Part shown: positions 15,488-24,697 of the stretch, piece by piece
Layout of the letters: every line of letters starts with the position of its first letter
Numbering within the stretch: position 1 is the stretch's first letter
Notes under the pieces: model-generated
Databases searched by the model: none
What the model saw: the letters and a program-made list of their open reading frames with translations, nothing else
Told to the model about the DNA's origin: nothing
Position numbers and translations under genes: made by a program
Origin: Prevotella sp.
GTDB taxonomy: Bacteria; Bacteroidota; Bacteroidia; Bacteroidales; Bacteroidaceae
Assembly: GCA_016286995.1 (NCBI GenBank)
Contig: JAEEVA010000002.1
Location: 1 to 64,000 of the forward strand
Length of the DNA: 64,000 nt
Direction of reading: 5' to 3'

Positions 15488-16600
15488 TTATTTGATTTCG
15501 TTTAAGAAGAGTACGTTGTCCTTCGCGTACATTTCTTTAAAATACGGTGCATCGGGCTGCGAGGGTGACGGACCAAACCACTCTTCCTTGTAGTTACGCC
15601 ACACGAGGAAGTAGCTTATGGGGTATTTGTCCAACACAGGAGTCAGCGTCGTCGTCCACCACGTCGGGTCGGTCAAATTCTTCAGGCCGCATTCTGTCAG
15701 AGCTGCTATCTTGTCGTGATTGGCTGCAAATTTTGTCAACATGGCCAGATTGGCATCCAACTGAGCCACAAAATCCTCTTTCGTACCCCATTGATAGCCA
15801 TCGATACCTACCACACCGATGCGATCATCACCAGGATAGCGCTCCAAATATTTGTCTTCCGTCAGGTTAGGAGCCATACCGGGCGAATAGGCCCACAGCA
15901 GGTTGTCGAAACCGTCGGCATTCAGCTTGTCCTGTAGCATATTCCACAAAGCCTTGTATTCGTCGGCTGTACAAAGCTTCTCACCCCACCAGAACCAACT
16001 GCCCGTATTCTCGTGCCAGGGACGGAAAAGGATGGGAATTTTCTGACCATTGGTAGTCTTCAGCTGAGCCAAGAAATCCGACACACGCTGCATCCACGTC
16101 TTGAACTTCTCATACTGAGTACCACCTTCGAGCACATTCTTCACAACAGTAGTGTCGCTGATGTCCCATGCCGAACCCTCAGGGAATTTCTGTCCAGCAT
16201 TGCCGCCACCCTCAATCGTCGTCACAGGGTTACGCGGATGCCAGCTGATGGTGACGATACCACCACGCTCATGATGCTTGATGATTTCCTCGACCATACG
16301 GGTAAACGGCACACTGTCCAGATTCTTCTCGTCGCCCATCTCGATGCCGCCCAACTCAAAGCCCATCACGGCTGGCCAGTCGCCACAGACGTTCTTCACA
16401 TCGCTTGAGTCTTGGTCGTAGCCCCACGTCAGGCCATAGAACGGGTCGTCCTGATGGCCGAACATATAACCTTTCTGTCGGAGCGTGTCCAAGCGTTCCA
16501 TCAACTGCTGGGCCGCAGTCTTCTCTGTTTCAACCTTCTTGGTTGTTGTGCAGGCTACAATTGCCAGTCCTGCCACTATTATTGCCAAAATCTTCTTCAT
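15488..16600 (-). CDS. GH26 beta-mannanase, lipoprotein
   Basis: The 370-residue lipoprotein (MKKILAIIVAGLAIVACTT) is a single GH26 domain. The acid/base is Glu197 in LFRPWHENTGSWFWWG and the nucleophile Glu303 in ALTECG; GHQDDPFYGLTW and WHPRNP form the sugar-binding start of the barrel. Known: hydrolysis of beta-1,4-mannan, and in Bacteroides ManA releases mannobiose from chain ends. The lipid anchor places it in the periplasm or at the cell surface. It lies 42 bp before the GH130 gene and 74 bp after the esterase gene. Confidence 0.95.
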   Translation of the reverse strand: MKKILAIIVAGLAIVACTTTKKVETEKTAAQQLMERLDTLRQKGYMFGHQDDPFYGLTWGYDQDSSDVKNVCGDWPAVMGFELGGIEMGDEKNLDSVPFTRMVEEIIKHHERGGIVTISWHPRNPVTTIEGGGNAGQKFPEGSAWDISDTTVVKNVLEGGTQYEKFKTWMQRVSDFLAQLKTTNGQKIPILFRPWHENTGSWFWWGEKLCTADEYKALWNMLQDKLNADGFDNLLWAYSPGMAPNLTEDKYLERYPGDDRIGVVGIDGYQWGTKEDFVAQLDANLAMLTKFAANHDKIAALTECGLKNLTDPTWWTTTLTPVLDKYPISYFLVWRNYKEEWFGPSPSQPDAPYFKEMYAKDNVLFLNEIK

Positions 16601-16674
16601 ATCTTCTTTATTCGTGCGGTAACATTGCGTGCCACACTTTGCACCTTTAGTTCAAAAATTATTCACTATTCACT

Positions 16675-17997
16675 TTACCTCAACATCATCTGCTTCAACA
16701 TCCAATTCTCCCATTCATCCCATTGTTCCTGAAACCAGAAATGCCACGTAGCTTGGTAGGGTGAAATTTCTTTGGGTCCCTTCACCGTGTTATACGTGGC
16801 CCATGCAGTCGTTGGCGGCACCACGTCGTCGTTATAGCCAAAGGAGAACCAGCCTTTTTGGTTATTGTCAATAAGTCGGGCAAAATTCACGCCGTCGTAA
16901 TAGCGCGAGGTTTCAATCTGCTTCTCCTGACCCTTGCCCTTATTCCAGTAGAAGTAGTGTGGCCAACCGCATGCCACGCCTTGGAGCGATGCTGTATGGT
17001 CACAAAGTGCTGCATGCACAGGGGCATAGTACGTGATGCGTTTGTCCAGTCCGGCCGTAGCCAACGACAGGAAGCCTCCCTGACTCGATCCCGACACACC
17101 CAGTTCCTTACCGTTCCACGGTGTGTACTGTTCGATGTAGTCCAATGCCCGTATACAACCGATGATGACCCGCTTGTAGTAGCTGTCGTCGCGGTTGTCC
17201 ATACCCCAGTTCCAATAGTTCATCAAGGCACCGTTAAACACGTCGTCGTACACCTTCTGATCCATTGTTACCGAAATGCCGTGAATACCTATTTCTAACG
17301 TAATGGCACCCTGTGAAGCAGTATAGATGTCACCACCATAGGGACGCACGCCAGCTCCGGGAACGCGTAATAGTGCAGGATACCTTTTTATTTTGCCAGG
17401 ATTGGCCTCTGCATCTTTATCCACGGGTACGCACAAAATACCGTACGTACGCCAGTTCCATTGTATATTCTGGAAGCTGATTTCATAGACGTTAACATCT
17501 TTCGTACAACGCTCTGGCAGCAGACGCTTCGTGGGATTAAGGTCAATCTTGCGCGCCTCGCGGATAGTCTTTTGCCAATAGTCGCTAAAGTCGTCAGGCA
17601 TCACTGTCGTGGGCTGCAGCTTCTCCGGCGAAAAGGCCGCACCGCAAGCTCCCTTGTACTCCTTGTCGTTCACATGAGCGGTAACGTCTACACGATAGAA
17701 TCCGGGCTTCGTCATCTTACCTTTCAGCGTCAGCGTACCGTCTTTCAGCACTACGCCCTGTTTCTTGACATCCTGATACATTTCAGGACCGGCAGCATAG
17801 TCCACAGTAACATTGTCCAGCAGGGTGTTCGACTTCGTCACGCAGACCTTAAACGTCGCTGTTTCTCCCACCTCATAGCGCCAGTCCTGATGGTCGGGCA
17901 CTACCGTCACCTGAATGCTGTTACCACGAATCTGCGCAACAACAGGCAAGACGCCGATAAACATTGTTAGTAACACAAAAAGACTGCACTTACTCAT
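16675..17997 (-). CDS. CE7 family acetyl esterase (AXE1) with N-terminal beta domain
   Basis: I start at 17997 (MSKCSLFVLLTMFIGVLPVVAQ, a clean signal peptide); the frame is open to 18051, but that longer start lacks a signal and runs toward the promoter. The 440-residue product has an Ig-like domain (about 25-115, PDHQDWRYEVGETATF...KPGFYRVDV) and then an alpha/beta hydrolase of the AXE1/cephalosporin-deacetylase type. The nucleophile Ser is in GVSGSSQGGFLS, the Asp in GYNDDVVPPTTA, and the His probably in ATWHFW. Known: CE7 enzymes remove acetyl groups from small sugar esters. In this locus the likely role is deacetylation of acetyl-mannan. It is the first gene of the operon read from the promoter at 18038-18046. 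Confidence 0.85.
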   Translation of the reverse strand: MSKCSLFVLLTMFIGVLPVVAQIRGNSIQVTVVPDHQDWRYEVGETATFKVCVTKSNTLLDNVTVDYAAGPEMYQDVKKQGVVLKDGTLTLKGKMTKPGFYRVDVTAHVNDKEYKGACGAAFSPEKLQPTTVMPDDFSDYWQKTIREARKIDLNPTKRLLPERCTKDVNVYEISFQNIQWNWRTYGILCVPVDKDAEANPGKIKRYPALLRVPGAGVRPYGGDIYTASQGAITLEIGIHGISVTMDQKVYDDVFNGALMNYWNWGMDNRDDSYYKRVIIGCIRALDYIEQYTPWNGKELGVSGSSQGGFLSLATAGLDKRITYYAPVHAALCDHTASLQGVACGWPHYFYWNKGKGQEKQIETSRYYDGVNFARLIDNNQKGWFSFGYNDDVVPPTTAWATYNTVKGPKEISPYQATWHFWFQEQWDEWENWMLKQMMLR

Positions 17998-18037
17998 GAT
18001 TGCCTGGCATTTAGTTTGATGGATTCCATTTTCGTTT

Positions 18038-18070
18038 GCAAAGATAACCATATTTTTCGAAAATCCACAA
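18038..18070 (-). promoter_or_regulatory. Promoter of the mannan operon (esterase to epimerase)
   Basis: On the minus strand TTGTG (18066-18070), 19 bp, then TATCTTTGC (18038-18046). The five genes downstream have gaps of only 74, 42, 21 and 15 bp and probably share this promoter. Confidence 0.65.
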
Positions 18071-18074
18071 TAAA

Positions 18075-19367
18075 TTACTGTTTTTTTACGATTCTATTCA
18101 CCTGTTCGTGGATTATGGCCAACGTCGTGCTATCGCTAGCGAACACGCTATTCAGACCTTGAGCCTCCTGTGCTGGGTCGTTGGTGTAGTCGTCACCCAC
18201 TTGCCATTGTTCGTGCTGGGGTTTGGCAAAACCGCCCCAACCCCAGAAGTTGCAGCCTGCAAAGTTGCCACCCTGCCCAGCATTGTCGGCCACCAGCGAG
18301 AACACATATTTATAATAGCCGTCACGACCGTTTGTCGGTGCATCGAGCGAGAACTTGAAGCCATCGCGCGGATAGCCAAATTCCTCCATTACCAGAGGTT
18401 TATTAAGTTTGTTGCAGATGGCCAAATGGCGGTCGATATACTCCTTCGTATTCTCGCAGGCGCGAGGCAGATTCTCCAGTAGCGAGTCGGGCTTGGCCCA
18501 ACCCCAATTGTACGGCCAGAGGTGGACATTGCAGTAGTCGACATTTTTGTCCGAACAGATACGCTCCCAGCTTTCGAAGTCGTTCTCGCAACCCCATGCA
18601 CCCTCACTGCCGACACTAATCAGATGGTTCGGATCCAGACTGCGAATCAACGCCGAGGCCTCGCTGAGCCATTTCTCGAATGCCGGCAGTGCTTCCTTCG
18701 AGAAAGCTCGCGGCTCATTGCCTATCTGCCACGACATGATGGTTGGATCGTCCTTGTAAGGCACGCCAGTATAGCGGTTGGTACGACTGATGATGAATTT
18801 TACGTAGTCATAGAACAACTGGTGTGCCTTCTCGTTCGTGGCATACTTCGACATAGCCTCCATAAATGCGGGATAGCCGGCCTCATCGGGACGCGGTTGC
18901 TTACCGGCACCGGCATGCTCAAGGTAGAAGCCATAGCCACCACTCCACTCCCACGAGTTATTCAGATAAAGTACAGCAACCATGTCGCGCCGTCCCATCT
19001 CCTGCAACAGCCAATCCAGTCCGGCCAGAATGGTGTCGTTGTAGACACCCGGAGCCTCCTGTAGCGTTGGTTCAACCTTGGTTTTCACGCCACGCTCACC
19101 GTCCGAGCCAACCAAAACACGCAGGTTATCGATGCCCATGCGCTTCATCTCGTCCAGCTCATGCCCTAAACGCTCACGATTACCGCCCTGTCCTTCCGAG
19201 CCCAGTATGGCACCGTACCAAAAGTTCGTCCCTACATAATAATATGGTTGTCCGTCACGGATGAAATGTCCGTTCTTGACGCGCACAAAATCCTGTTGTG
19301 CTGTTTTCTGTTGCTGACAGGCTGTTGTGAGTACCATCGCAACAACAAAGAGTATTAACTGTTTCAT
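18075..19367 (-). CDS. GH5 subfamily 7 endo-beta-1,4-mannanase, lipoprotein
   Basis: I chose the start at 19367, giving MKQLILFVVAMVLTTACQQQ, a lipoprotein signal; the open frame reaches 19397 but overlaps the promoter box. The 430-residue protein is one GH5 domain of the bacterial/fungal mannanase type (GTNFWYG, GIDNLRVLVG). The acid/base is Glu218 in WQIGNEPRA and the nucleophile Glu329 in VMEEFGYPRDG. Known role: internal cuts in mannan, galactomannan or glucomannan outside the inner membrane. It has its own promoter, so it may be expressed separately from the five-gene operon downstream. Confidence 0.93.
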   Translation of the reverse strand: MKQLILFVVAMVLTTACQQQKTAQQDFVRVKNGHFIRDGQPYYYVGTNFWYGAILGSEGQGGNRERLGHELDEMKRMGIDNLRVLVGSDGERGVKTKVEPTLQEAPGVYNDTILAGLDWLLQEMGRRDMVAVLYLNNSWEWSGGYGFYLEHAGAGKQPRPDEAGYPAFMEAMSKYATNEKAHQLFYDYVKFIISRTNRYTGVPYKDDPTIMSWQIGNEPRAFSKEALPAFEKWLSEASALIRSLDPNHLISVGSEGAWGCENDFESWERICSDKNVDYCNVHLWPYNWGWAKPDSLLENLPRACENTKEYIDRHLAICNKLNKPLVMEEFGYPRDGFKFSLDAPTNGRDGYYKYVFSLVADNAGQGGNFAGCNFWGWGGFAKPQHEQWQVGDDYTNDPAQEAQGLNSVFASDSTTLAIIHEQVNRIVKKQ

Positions 19368-19393
19368 TTTGTAGTCTGATGTCGAAATTATCG

Positions 19394-19402
19394 GCAAAGT
19401 TA
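19394..19402 (-). promoter_or_regulatory. -7 box TAACTTTGC of the GH5 mannanase gene
   Basis: TAACTTTGC on the minus strand, 26 bp before the chosen start. Confidence 0.65.
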
Positions 19403-19411
19403 CGAAAAAAA

Positions 19412-19439
19412 CTTAATTCTTAATTCCTAATTCTCAATT
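19412..19439. repeat. 7-bp tandem repeats upstream of the dsbD -7 box
   Basis: CTTAATT, CTTAATT, CCTAATT, CTCAATT: four heptads ending 6 bp before the -7 box at 19446. They occupy the place of the -33 element. Confidence 0.75.
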
Positions 19440-19445
19440 AATTTG

Positions 19446-19454
19446 TACCTTTGC
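19446..19454 (+). promoter_or_regulatory. -7 box TACCTTTGC of dsbD
   Basis: Full match to TAnnTTTGC, 17 bp before the start codon at 19472. The upstream region is made of heptad repeats and has no TTTG at the standard distance. Confidence 0.7.
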
Positions 19455-19471
19455 ACGCAAAAGTATCGAAA

Positions 19472-21490
19472 ATGAAAAAGAAAGTATTATTGACAACACT
19501 CGTTTTACTGACAACAGCACTCTTTGCTGCCGCCCAGATAGTTGAGCCCGTCAAATTCCGCACAGAACTGAAGAAAACTGGCGACGAACAGGCCGAACTA
19601 CTCTTCACCGCCACCATCGCCCCAGGCTGGCACCTCTATTCCACTGAATTGGGCGAAGACGGACCTATTGCCGCTTCGTTTCATGTTAACCACATGACGG
19701 GTGCCGAGACGGTGGGCAAACTGACACCGCGGGGTAAGGAAGTGAAGAAGTACGACCAAATGTTCGGTATGGAACTTCGATACTTTGAGAACACCGCACA
19801 GTTTGTACAGAAAGTTCGTTTCACCGATTCCCAATACGACATCGACTGCTACCTGGAATACGGTGCCTGTAACGATGAGATGTGCTTACCACCCTCGTCA
19901 GCAGAGTTGAAAACGAGTGGAACGGTCAAAATGAAAGGAATGGACACGGAGGCAAACAATGACACAGCGGCAGACAGCGACACAGGAACCAACGAGAAGC
20001 CAACGGCCATAAATGACAGTACAAAAACTGAACTATCTGCAGATAGCATACTGAAAACAAACCAGTTATGGTTACCGGTTATAGAAGAATTAAAATCCTT
20101 AGAAACTGGTGCTAACAATGACACATCAGCAGCATGGTGGCTCATCTTTCTACAGGGATTGCTGGGCGGATTCATCGCCTTGTTCACACCGTGCGTCTGG
20201 CCCATCATTCCCATGACGGTGTCGTTCTTCTTAAAGCGCAACAAAGACCGTAGCAAGGCGATTCGAGAAGCCACAACCTACGGATTGTCCATCGTTGTCA
20301 TCTACGTATTGCTCGGACTATCCGTCACCCTGCTCTTCGGAGCCAGTGCACTCAATGCCCTGGCCACCAACGCTATGTTCAATATCTTTTTCTGCCTGCT
20401 GCTAGTAGTATTTGCGGCATCATTCTTTGGAGCCTTCGAACTGACACTGCCGTCATCGTGGTCGAACAAGATTGACCAGAAGTCGGAATCGACCACCGGT
20501 CTGTTCTCTATCTTCCTCATGGCCTTTACGCTGGTTCTGGTATCCTTCTCGTGTACAGGTCCTATCATCGGTTTCCTTTTGGTGGCCGTATCGACGCAAG
20601 GTAGCATCCTCAACCCCACCATAGGAATGCTGGGATTTGCCATTGCACTAGCCATACCCTTCGCACTCTTCGCCTTCTTCCCCACGCTGCTCAAATCAGC
20701 ACCAAAGTCAGGCGGATGGATGAACACCGTGAAGGTAATACTGGGATTTATCGAACTGGCTTTTGCCCTCAAGTTCCTGAGCGTCGCCGACCTGGCATAC
20801 GGATGGCACTTGCTCGACCGCGAAGTATTCCTCTCTCTATGGATTGTTATCTTCGGACTAATGGGCGCCTACTTGTTGGGCTGGATACGTTTTCCGCACG
20901 ATGACGATAACCACCGCACCAACGTACCGCAATTCTTCCTGGCAATGGCCTCGCTGGCATTCACTGTCTATATGATTCCTGGACTCTGGGGCGCCCCGCT
21001 GAAGTCTATCAGCGCATTTGCACCTCCCATGAACACACAGGACTTCAATCTGCAGAAATCCGTCACCGAGCCACGTTTTCTTGACTACGAACAAGGTATG
21101 GCCGCTGCCCGTGCCGAGGGCAAGCCGGTCATCATCGACTTTACGGGTTTTGGATGCGTCAACTGCCGCAAGATGGAGGCAGCTGTATGGAGCGACCCGC
21201 AGGTAGCCGACCTGCTTAACAACAAATATGTGCTTGTGTCGCTCTATGTCGACGACAAAACGCCCTTACCCCAGCCCATCGACATCACCGAAAACGGCCA
21301 GCAGCGTACGTTGCGCACTATAGGTGACCGTTGGAGCTATCTGCAGCGCACGAAGTTCGGTGCCAATGCCCAACCCTTCTACGTTCTGCTATCCCCAGAC
21401 GGCAAACCACTTACCGGTAGCCGTGCCTACAACGAAAATATCAGCGAATACGTCGCTTTCCTCCGTCAAGGACTGGAAAACTTTCGATAA
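19472..21490 (+). CDS. dsbD: Thiol:disulfide interchange protein DsbD
   Basis: The open frame begins inside the promoter at 19451; MKKKVLLTTLVLLTTALFAAAQ at 19472 is the real start (672 residues, signal peptide). The N-terminal periplasmic domain (to about 150) has the cysteine pair in YDIDCYLEYGACNDEMCLPP. A low-complexity Asp/Thr linker follows. Then come eight or so membrane segments with the redox cysteines in FTPCVWPIIPM and FSCTGPIIG, and a C-terminal thioredoxin domain with FGCVNCRKM. Known role: carries electrons from cytoplasmic thioredoxin to periplasmic thiol proteins. All three cysteine pairs are present, so it should be active. Confidence 0.93.
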   Translation: MKKKVLLTTLVLLTTALFAAAQIVEPVKFRTELKKTGDEQAELLFTATIAPGWHLYSTELGEDGPIAASFHVNHMTGAETVGKLTPRGKEVKKYDQMFGMELRYFENTAQFVQKVRFTDSQYDIDCYLEYGACNDEMCLPPSSAELKTSGTVKMKGMDTEANNDTAADSDTGTNEKPTAINDSTKTELSADSILKTNQLWLPVIEELKSLETGANNDTSAAWWLIFLQGLLGGFIALFTPCVWPIIPMTVSFFLKRNKDRSKAIREATTYGLSIVVIYVLLGLSVTLLFGASALNALATNAMFNIFFCLLLVVFAASFFGAFELTLPSSWSNKIDQKSESTTGLFSIFLMAFTLVLVSFSCTGPIIGFLLVAVSTQGSILNPTIGMLGFAIALAIPFALFAFFPTLLKSAPKSGGWMNTVKVILGFIELAFALKFLSVADLAYGWHLLDREVFLSLWIVIFGLMGAYLLGWIRFPHDDDNHRTNVPQFFLAMASLAFTVYMIPGLWGAPLKSISAFAPPMNTQDFNLQKSVTEPRFLDYEQGMAAARAEGKPVIIDFTGFGCVNCRKMEAAVWSDPQVADLLNNKYVLVSLYVDDKTPLPQPIDITENGQQRTLRTIGDRWSYLQRTKFGANAQPFYVLLSPDGKPLTGSRAYNENISEYVAFLRQGLENFR

Positions 21491-21579
21491 GCGTCAAGAG
21501 CCAGAGCACTATCGGTAAGCACCAGGGATGTGTATATCACCACGGCACAAATACCTTTGATTTTTTAAAAAGCCAACAG

Positions 21580-23871
21580 TCAGCGCATCGGCTCAAACTG
21601 ATCGCGGAAGAAGTTGATGCACTGGCGGAACAAATGGTAACGAGTGTTGCCACCGTAGATGCTGTGGTTGCGATTGGTGTAGACTAGCTGACGGAAGTCT
21701 TTGTCGGCCTGAACTAATGCCTCGGTGTATTCGGCTGTATTGCGAAAGTGTACGTTATCGTCGGCCATACCGTGACAAAGCAGCAGTTCACCATGCAGCT
21801 GTGCGACACGCGTGATGGGACAATCGTCGTAGCCCGCGGCATTCTCCTTCGGCGTGCGCATGTAACGTTCCGTATAAATGGTGTCGTAATAGCGCCACGA
21901 TGTTGGTGGTGCGATGGCTATGCCGGCAGCGAAGACGGGACGACCCTCTGACATCGACATCAACGTGTTGAAGCCACCGAAGCTCCAGCCCCAGATTGCT
22001 ATGCGGTCTTTGTCGACAAAGGGTTTGTGACCCAACCACAGGGCGGTTTCCACTTGGTCGCGTGCCTCAAGGCGTCCCAACTGCTGGTATACGCACTTCT
22101 CGAAGTCGACGCCCCGTCCGCCTGTACCTCTTCCATCGACACACACGCAGACAAAGCCCTGCTGGCAGAGGTACTGCTCGAGGATGGCTCCCTGGCTGTA
22201 CATGCCAATACCCCAGCGATTGGCAACCTGCTGGTTGCCCGGTCCGCCATACTGATACATGATGACGGGATAGCGCTTCGAGGCATCGAAATGAGCAGGT
22301 TTCAGCATCCAGCCATTCAACTTGACTCCCTCGCCGGTAGTGAAGGTGAAGAGCTCTGGCTTGGCGAGGTTATAACTGCTCAGTTTCTGACACAACACTT
22401 GGTTGTCAATAAGCGTCGACAATACCTTGCCGCCATTGTTGCACAGGTTGTAGACAGGCGGTGTCACAATGTCGCTCCATATATGGATGAAGTACTGATA
22501 ATTCGCGCTGAAGACGGCACTATTCCAGCCAGCCTTAGGCGTTAGGCACTCGCGTTTGCCGTCCTTGCGAGCTACCCACACCTGCTGCTCCGTAGCACTC
22601 ATTGTTTGTTCGACAGCGTTGGAAAGCGGCTCATGCGAAGCATAATAGGTATTTCCAGTTGTCTCGTCGTATCCATAGACGTCGCTGACCTCGTACTGGC
22701 CGTCATCAATCTGTCGCAGTAGCTGTCCATTATAGTTGTACAGGTACAAGTGCATCCATCCCGAGCGGTCGCTGGGAAGCAGAATGTGGCGGTCGGTAAA
22801 GCGGATACCGTCGAAAACTTCCTCACGGACATACTTATCGACCTTTTCCTCGATAACCTGCCGACACACCGTCGACAGCGGGTTACACAGGAAGATGCGC
22901 AGGCAGTCCTGATGGCGGTTCATGGTGAAGACGGCAACAAGAGAATTGCCTTCTGCGTTTGCAGTCTGCGAGGCATTGGTGGGCTGTCCAGCAATAGTCG
23001 TAATGCGCGGCACATAGCCGTCGGCATCTACCGGCAACTTCAACTGACGGGTCTGTCGGCTGGCAATATCGAAGCTCCACACGCTAACCGTCGAGTTGCC
23101 TTGTCCGGCAATGGGATATTTATAGGTATAGGCACCTGGATATTCTGCGAATTCAGACTGTTCCGGCTTCAGACCCTTGAACAGCGGCATGCTGTATTCA
23201 GGTACGGCCTTCTCGTCGTAGCGCACCCATACGAGCTGCTTGCTGTCGGCCGTGAAAACCATCGAACGAGCTGTACTGAACTCCTCTTCGTTGACCCAGT
23301 CTGGAATACCGTTTATGACTTCATTACGCTTGCCATCATTTGTAATCTGCACTTCCGCGTTATCGTACAACAACTTGACTATAAAGATGTTATTGTCTCG
23401 CACAAAGGCAATCTGCAAACCGTCTGGCGAGAATACCGGCGACTGCTGCGGTCCGTTGTCAGAGAGCGGAGCCAAACGATTATTGCGTACCGTATATATA
23501 TAATAGGTGGCAGTGAATGAATGGCGGTAGATGCTCTTGGTAGCAGTTTGGATGAGCAAACGCTGACCGTCTGGGCTCACGATGTAGCCGTCGATGGCAG
23601 ACAACTGGGCACCTTTGGCGGTAGTAACGTCGAAGAGTACGCCCGTTTCCTTACCTGTCTTAAACGAATACTGTACGATGCGTTTGCCGTCAGCGCTGAG
23701 CTGTGCATACGACTCGCCGTCTGCCAGCGGGATAACGGCACTCATCGACTCACCACGGAACGCACCCGAGGTAATGTCCTTCAGGTCAAGGTTGTCGGCA
23801 GCAGATAAAGGTAAAAGGATAAAAAGACAAAAAGGTAAAACAAACAGTACCTTAATCATGGATTTCTTCAT
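21580..23871 (-). CDS. S9B prolyl dipeptidyl peptidase (DPP IV family)
   Basis: The 763-residue secreted protein has a signal peptide (residues 1-25), an N-terminal eight-bladed propeller region (PF00930 type, DGKRIVQYSF, SPDGQRLLIQT, WSGWMHLYLYNYNGQL-like strands) and a C-terminal alpha/beta hydrolase. The catalytic Ser is in IWGWSFGGFNT, the Asp in CHGMADDNVHF and the His in TNRNHSIYGG. Known: DPP IV enzymes cut X-Pro or X-Ala dipeptides from peptide N-termini and help peptide use by Prevotella and Porphyromonas. It stands alone on the minus strand. A second S9B gene is at 57301-59529. Confidence 0.92.
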   Translation of the reverse strand: MKKSMIKVLFVLPFCLFILLPLSAADNLDLKDITSGAFRGESMSAVIPLADGESYAQLSADGKRIVQYSFKTGKETGVLFDVTTAKGAQLSAIDGYIVSPDGQRLLIQTATKSIYRHSFTATYYIYTVRNNRLAPLSDNGPQQSPVFSPDGLQIAFVRDNNIFIVKLLYDNAEVQITNDGKRNEVINGIPDWVNEEEFSTARSMVFTADSKQLVWVRYDEKAVPEYSMPLFKGLKPEQSEFAEYPGAYTYKYPIAGQGNSTVSVWSFDIASRQTRQLKLPVDADGYVPRITTIAGQPTNASQTANAEGNSLVAVFTMNRHQDCLRIFLCNPLSTVCRQVIEEKVDKYVREEVFDGIRFTDRHILLPSDRSGWMHLYLYNYNGQLLRQIDDGQYEVSDVYGYDETTGNTYYASHEPLSNAVEQTMSATEQQVWVARKDGKRECLTPKAGWNSAVFSANYQYFIHIWSDIVTPPVYNLCNNGGKVLSTLIDNQVLCQKLSSYNLAKPELFTFTTGEGVKLNGWMLKPAHFDASKRYPVIMYQYGGPGNQQVANRWGIGMYSQGAILEQYLCQQGFVCVCVDGRGTGGRGVDFEKCVYQQLGRLEARDQVETALWLGHKPFVDKDRIAIWGWSFGGFNTLMSMSEGRPVFAAGIAIAPPTSWRYYDTIYTERYMRTPKENAAGYDDCPITRVAQLHGELLLCHGMADDNVHFRNTAEYTEALVQADKDFRQLVYTNRNHSIYGGNTRYHLFRQCINFFRDQFEPMR

Positions 23872-23907
23872 AACGTCTACACTTCTTTAATATCTTTTCT
23901 ATCTTCT

Positions 23908-24615
23908 TCAGAACTTCACATACCTCCAGAAGCTGTACTTCAGACGCTCCTTCAGCGGCATATCAGTTTGCATCATGCGGTCGAGCACGAAACGTCCGCC
24001 AATCTCCATCGTCTTATAAGGCATCAGTTGGGCGTCAAAAGCTAGTGTATGCCCCACTATCCACATCATGCTACGTGCAAAGCGCCAGATGCCAAGTATC
24101 CTCAACGTATGGACCAGACTGGAACCGTCGCTGAACTTGTCGAAATGGCCTTCCGACTGACGAAGCAGCTCGAAGAAGTCGACCACATGACCCATCGTGA
24201 GCTTGTCCTGATGGTACAACTCGTAGTCGGCGAGCAGGTGAAAAACGACAGCCACCGATGGCGCGTGCACCTTCTGCTTATCCTTATATACATATAGCGT
24301 GTTGCTGTTGTTGGTCAGCCAACGGTTAAAGAGCATGCGGCGCAGCGGGTTGCTGACTTGAGGGAAAGGCACGATACCCGATGATGCCCCCTGCGGTTGT
24401 TCCTCGGCATCAGCCATCCAATCGATGCTCAAATCCTGAGGAGCTCGCAGACCGAACTCAAACAGACGGACAACGCCCTGATAGCATAGTGCCGTCACGC
24501 CATGACGCTTCGACAGGTCATACAATTGCTGCCACTCTTCCGGCGACGGTCCACGGCTCAGACAGTCGAGCTGACCCGTAGAAACCTGTATTAGTTCAAA
24601 GAACAGTTCATTCAT
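23908..24615 (-). CDS. Nucleotidyltransferase-family-like protein lacking the catalytic core
   Basis: I start at 24615 (MNELFFELIQVSTGQLDCLS); the frame is open to 24699 but that crosses the promoter. The 235-residue protein resembles the ends of Bacteroidales proteins of the NTP_transf_5 type: an N-terminal part with EWQQLYDLSKRHGVTALCYQGV, and a C-terminal part with HLLADYELYHQDKLTMGHVVDFFELL and a final RFVLDRMMQTDMPLKERLKY. The middle, which in that family should hold the KG...GDID nucleotidyl motif, seems shortened to about 60 residues (90-150) with no such motif. It may be a decayed gene or a non-catalytic relative. The family assignment is from memory of patterns and is moderate. Confidence 0.55.
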   Translation of the reverse strand: MNELFFELIQVSTGQLDCLSRGPSPEEWQQLYDLSKRHGVTALCYQGVVRLFEFGLRAPQDLSIDWMADAEEQPQGASSGIVPFPQVSNPLRRMLFNRWLTNNSNTLYVYKDKQKVHAPSVAVVFHLLADYELYHQDKLTMGHVVDFFELLRQSEGHFDKFSDGSSLVHTLRILGIWRFARSMMWIVGHTLAFDAQLMPYKTMEIGGRFVLDRMMQTDMPLKERLKYSFWRYVKF

Positions 24616-24640
24616 AGTTCTGACGTTTTTCGTTGTTTTG

Positions 24641-24676
24641 TTTGCAAAAGTACGAAACTTTTCGTAATTTTGCAAG
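24641..24676. promoter_or_regulatory. Face-to-face divergent promoters (23908-24615 gene and ligase gene)
   Basis: Minus-strand -7 box TACTTTTGC at 24644-24652 and plus-strand -7 box TAATTTTGC at 24665-24673. The plus -33 TTTG (24641-24644) overlaps the minus -7 box, and the minus -33 TTGC (24672-24675) overlaps the plus -7 box. Only one polymerase could bind at a time. Confidence 0.7.
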
Positions 24677-24697
24677 CAATTAGACGAAAAAAAGAGC

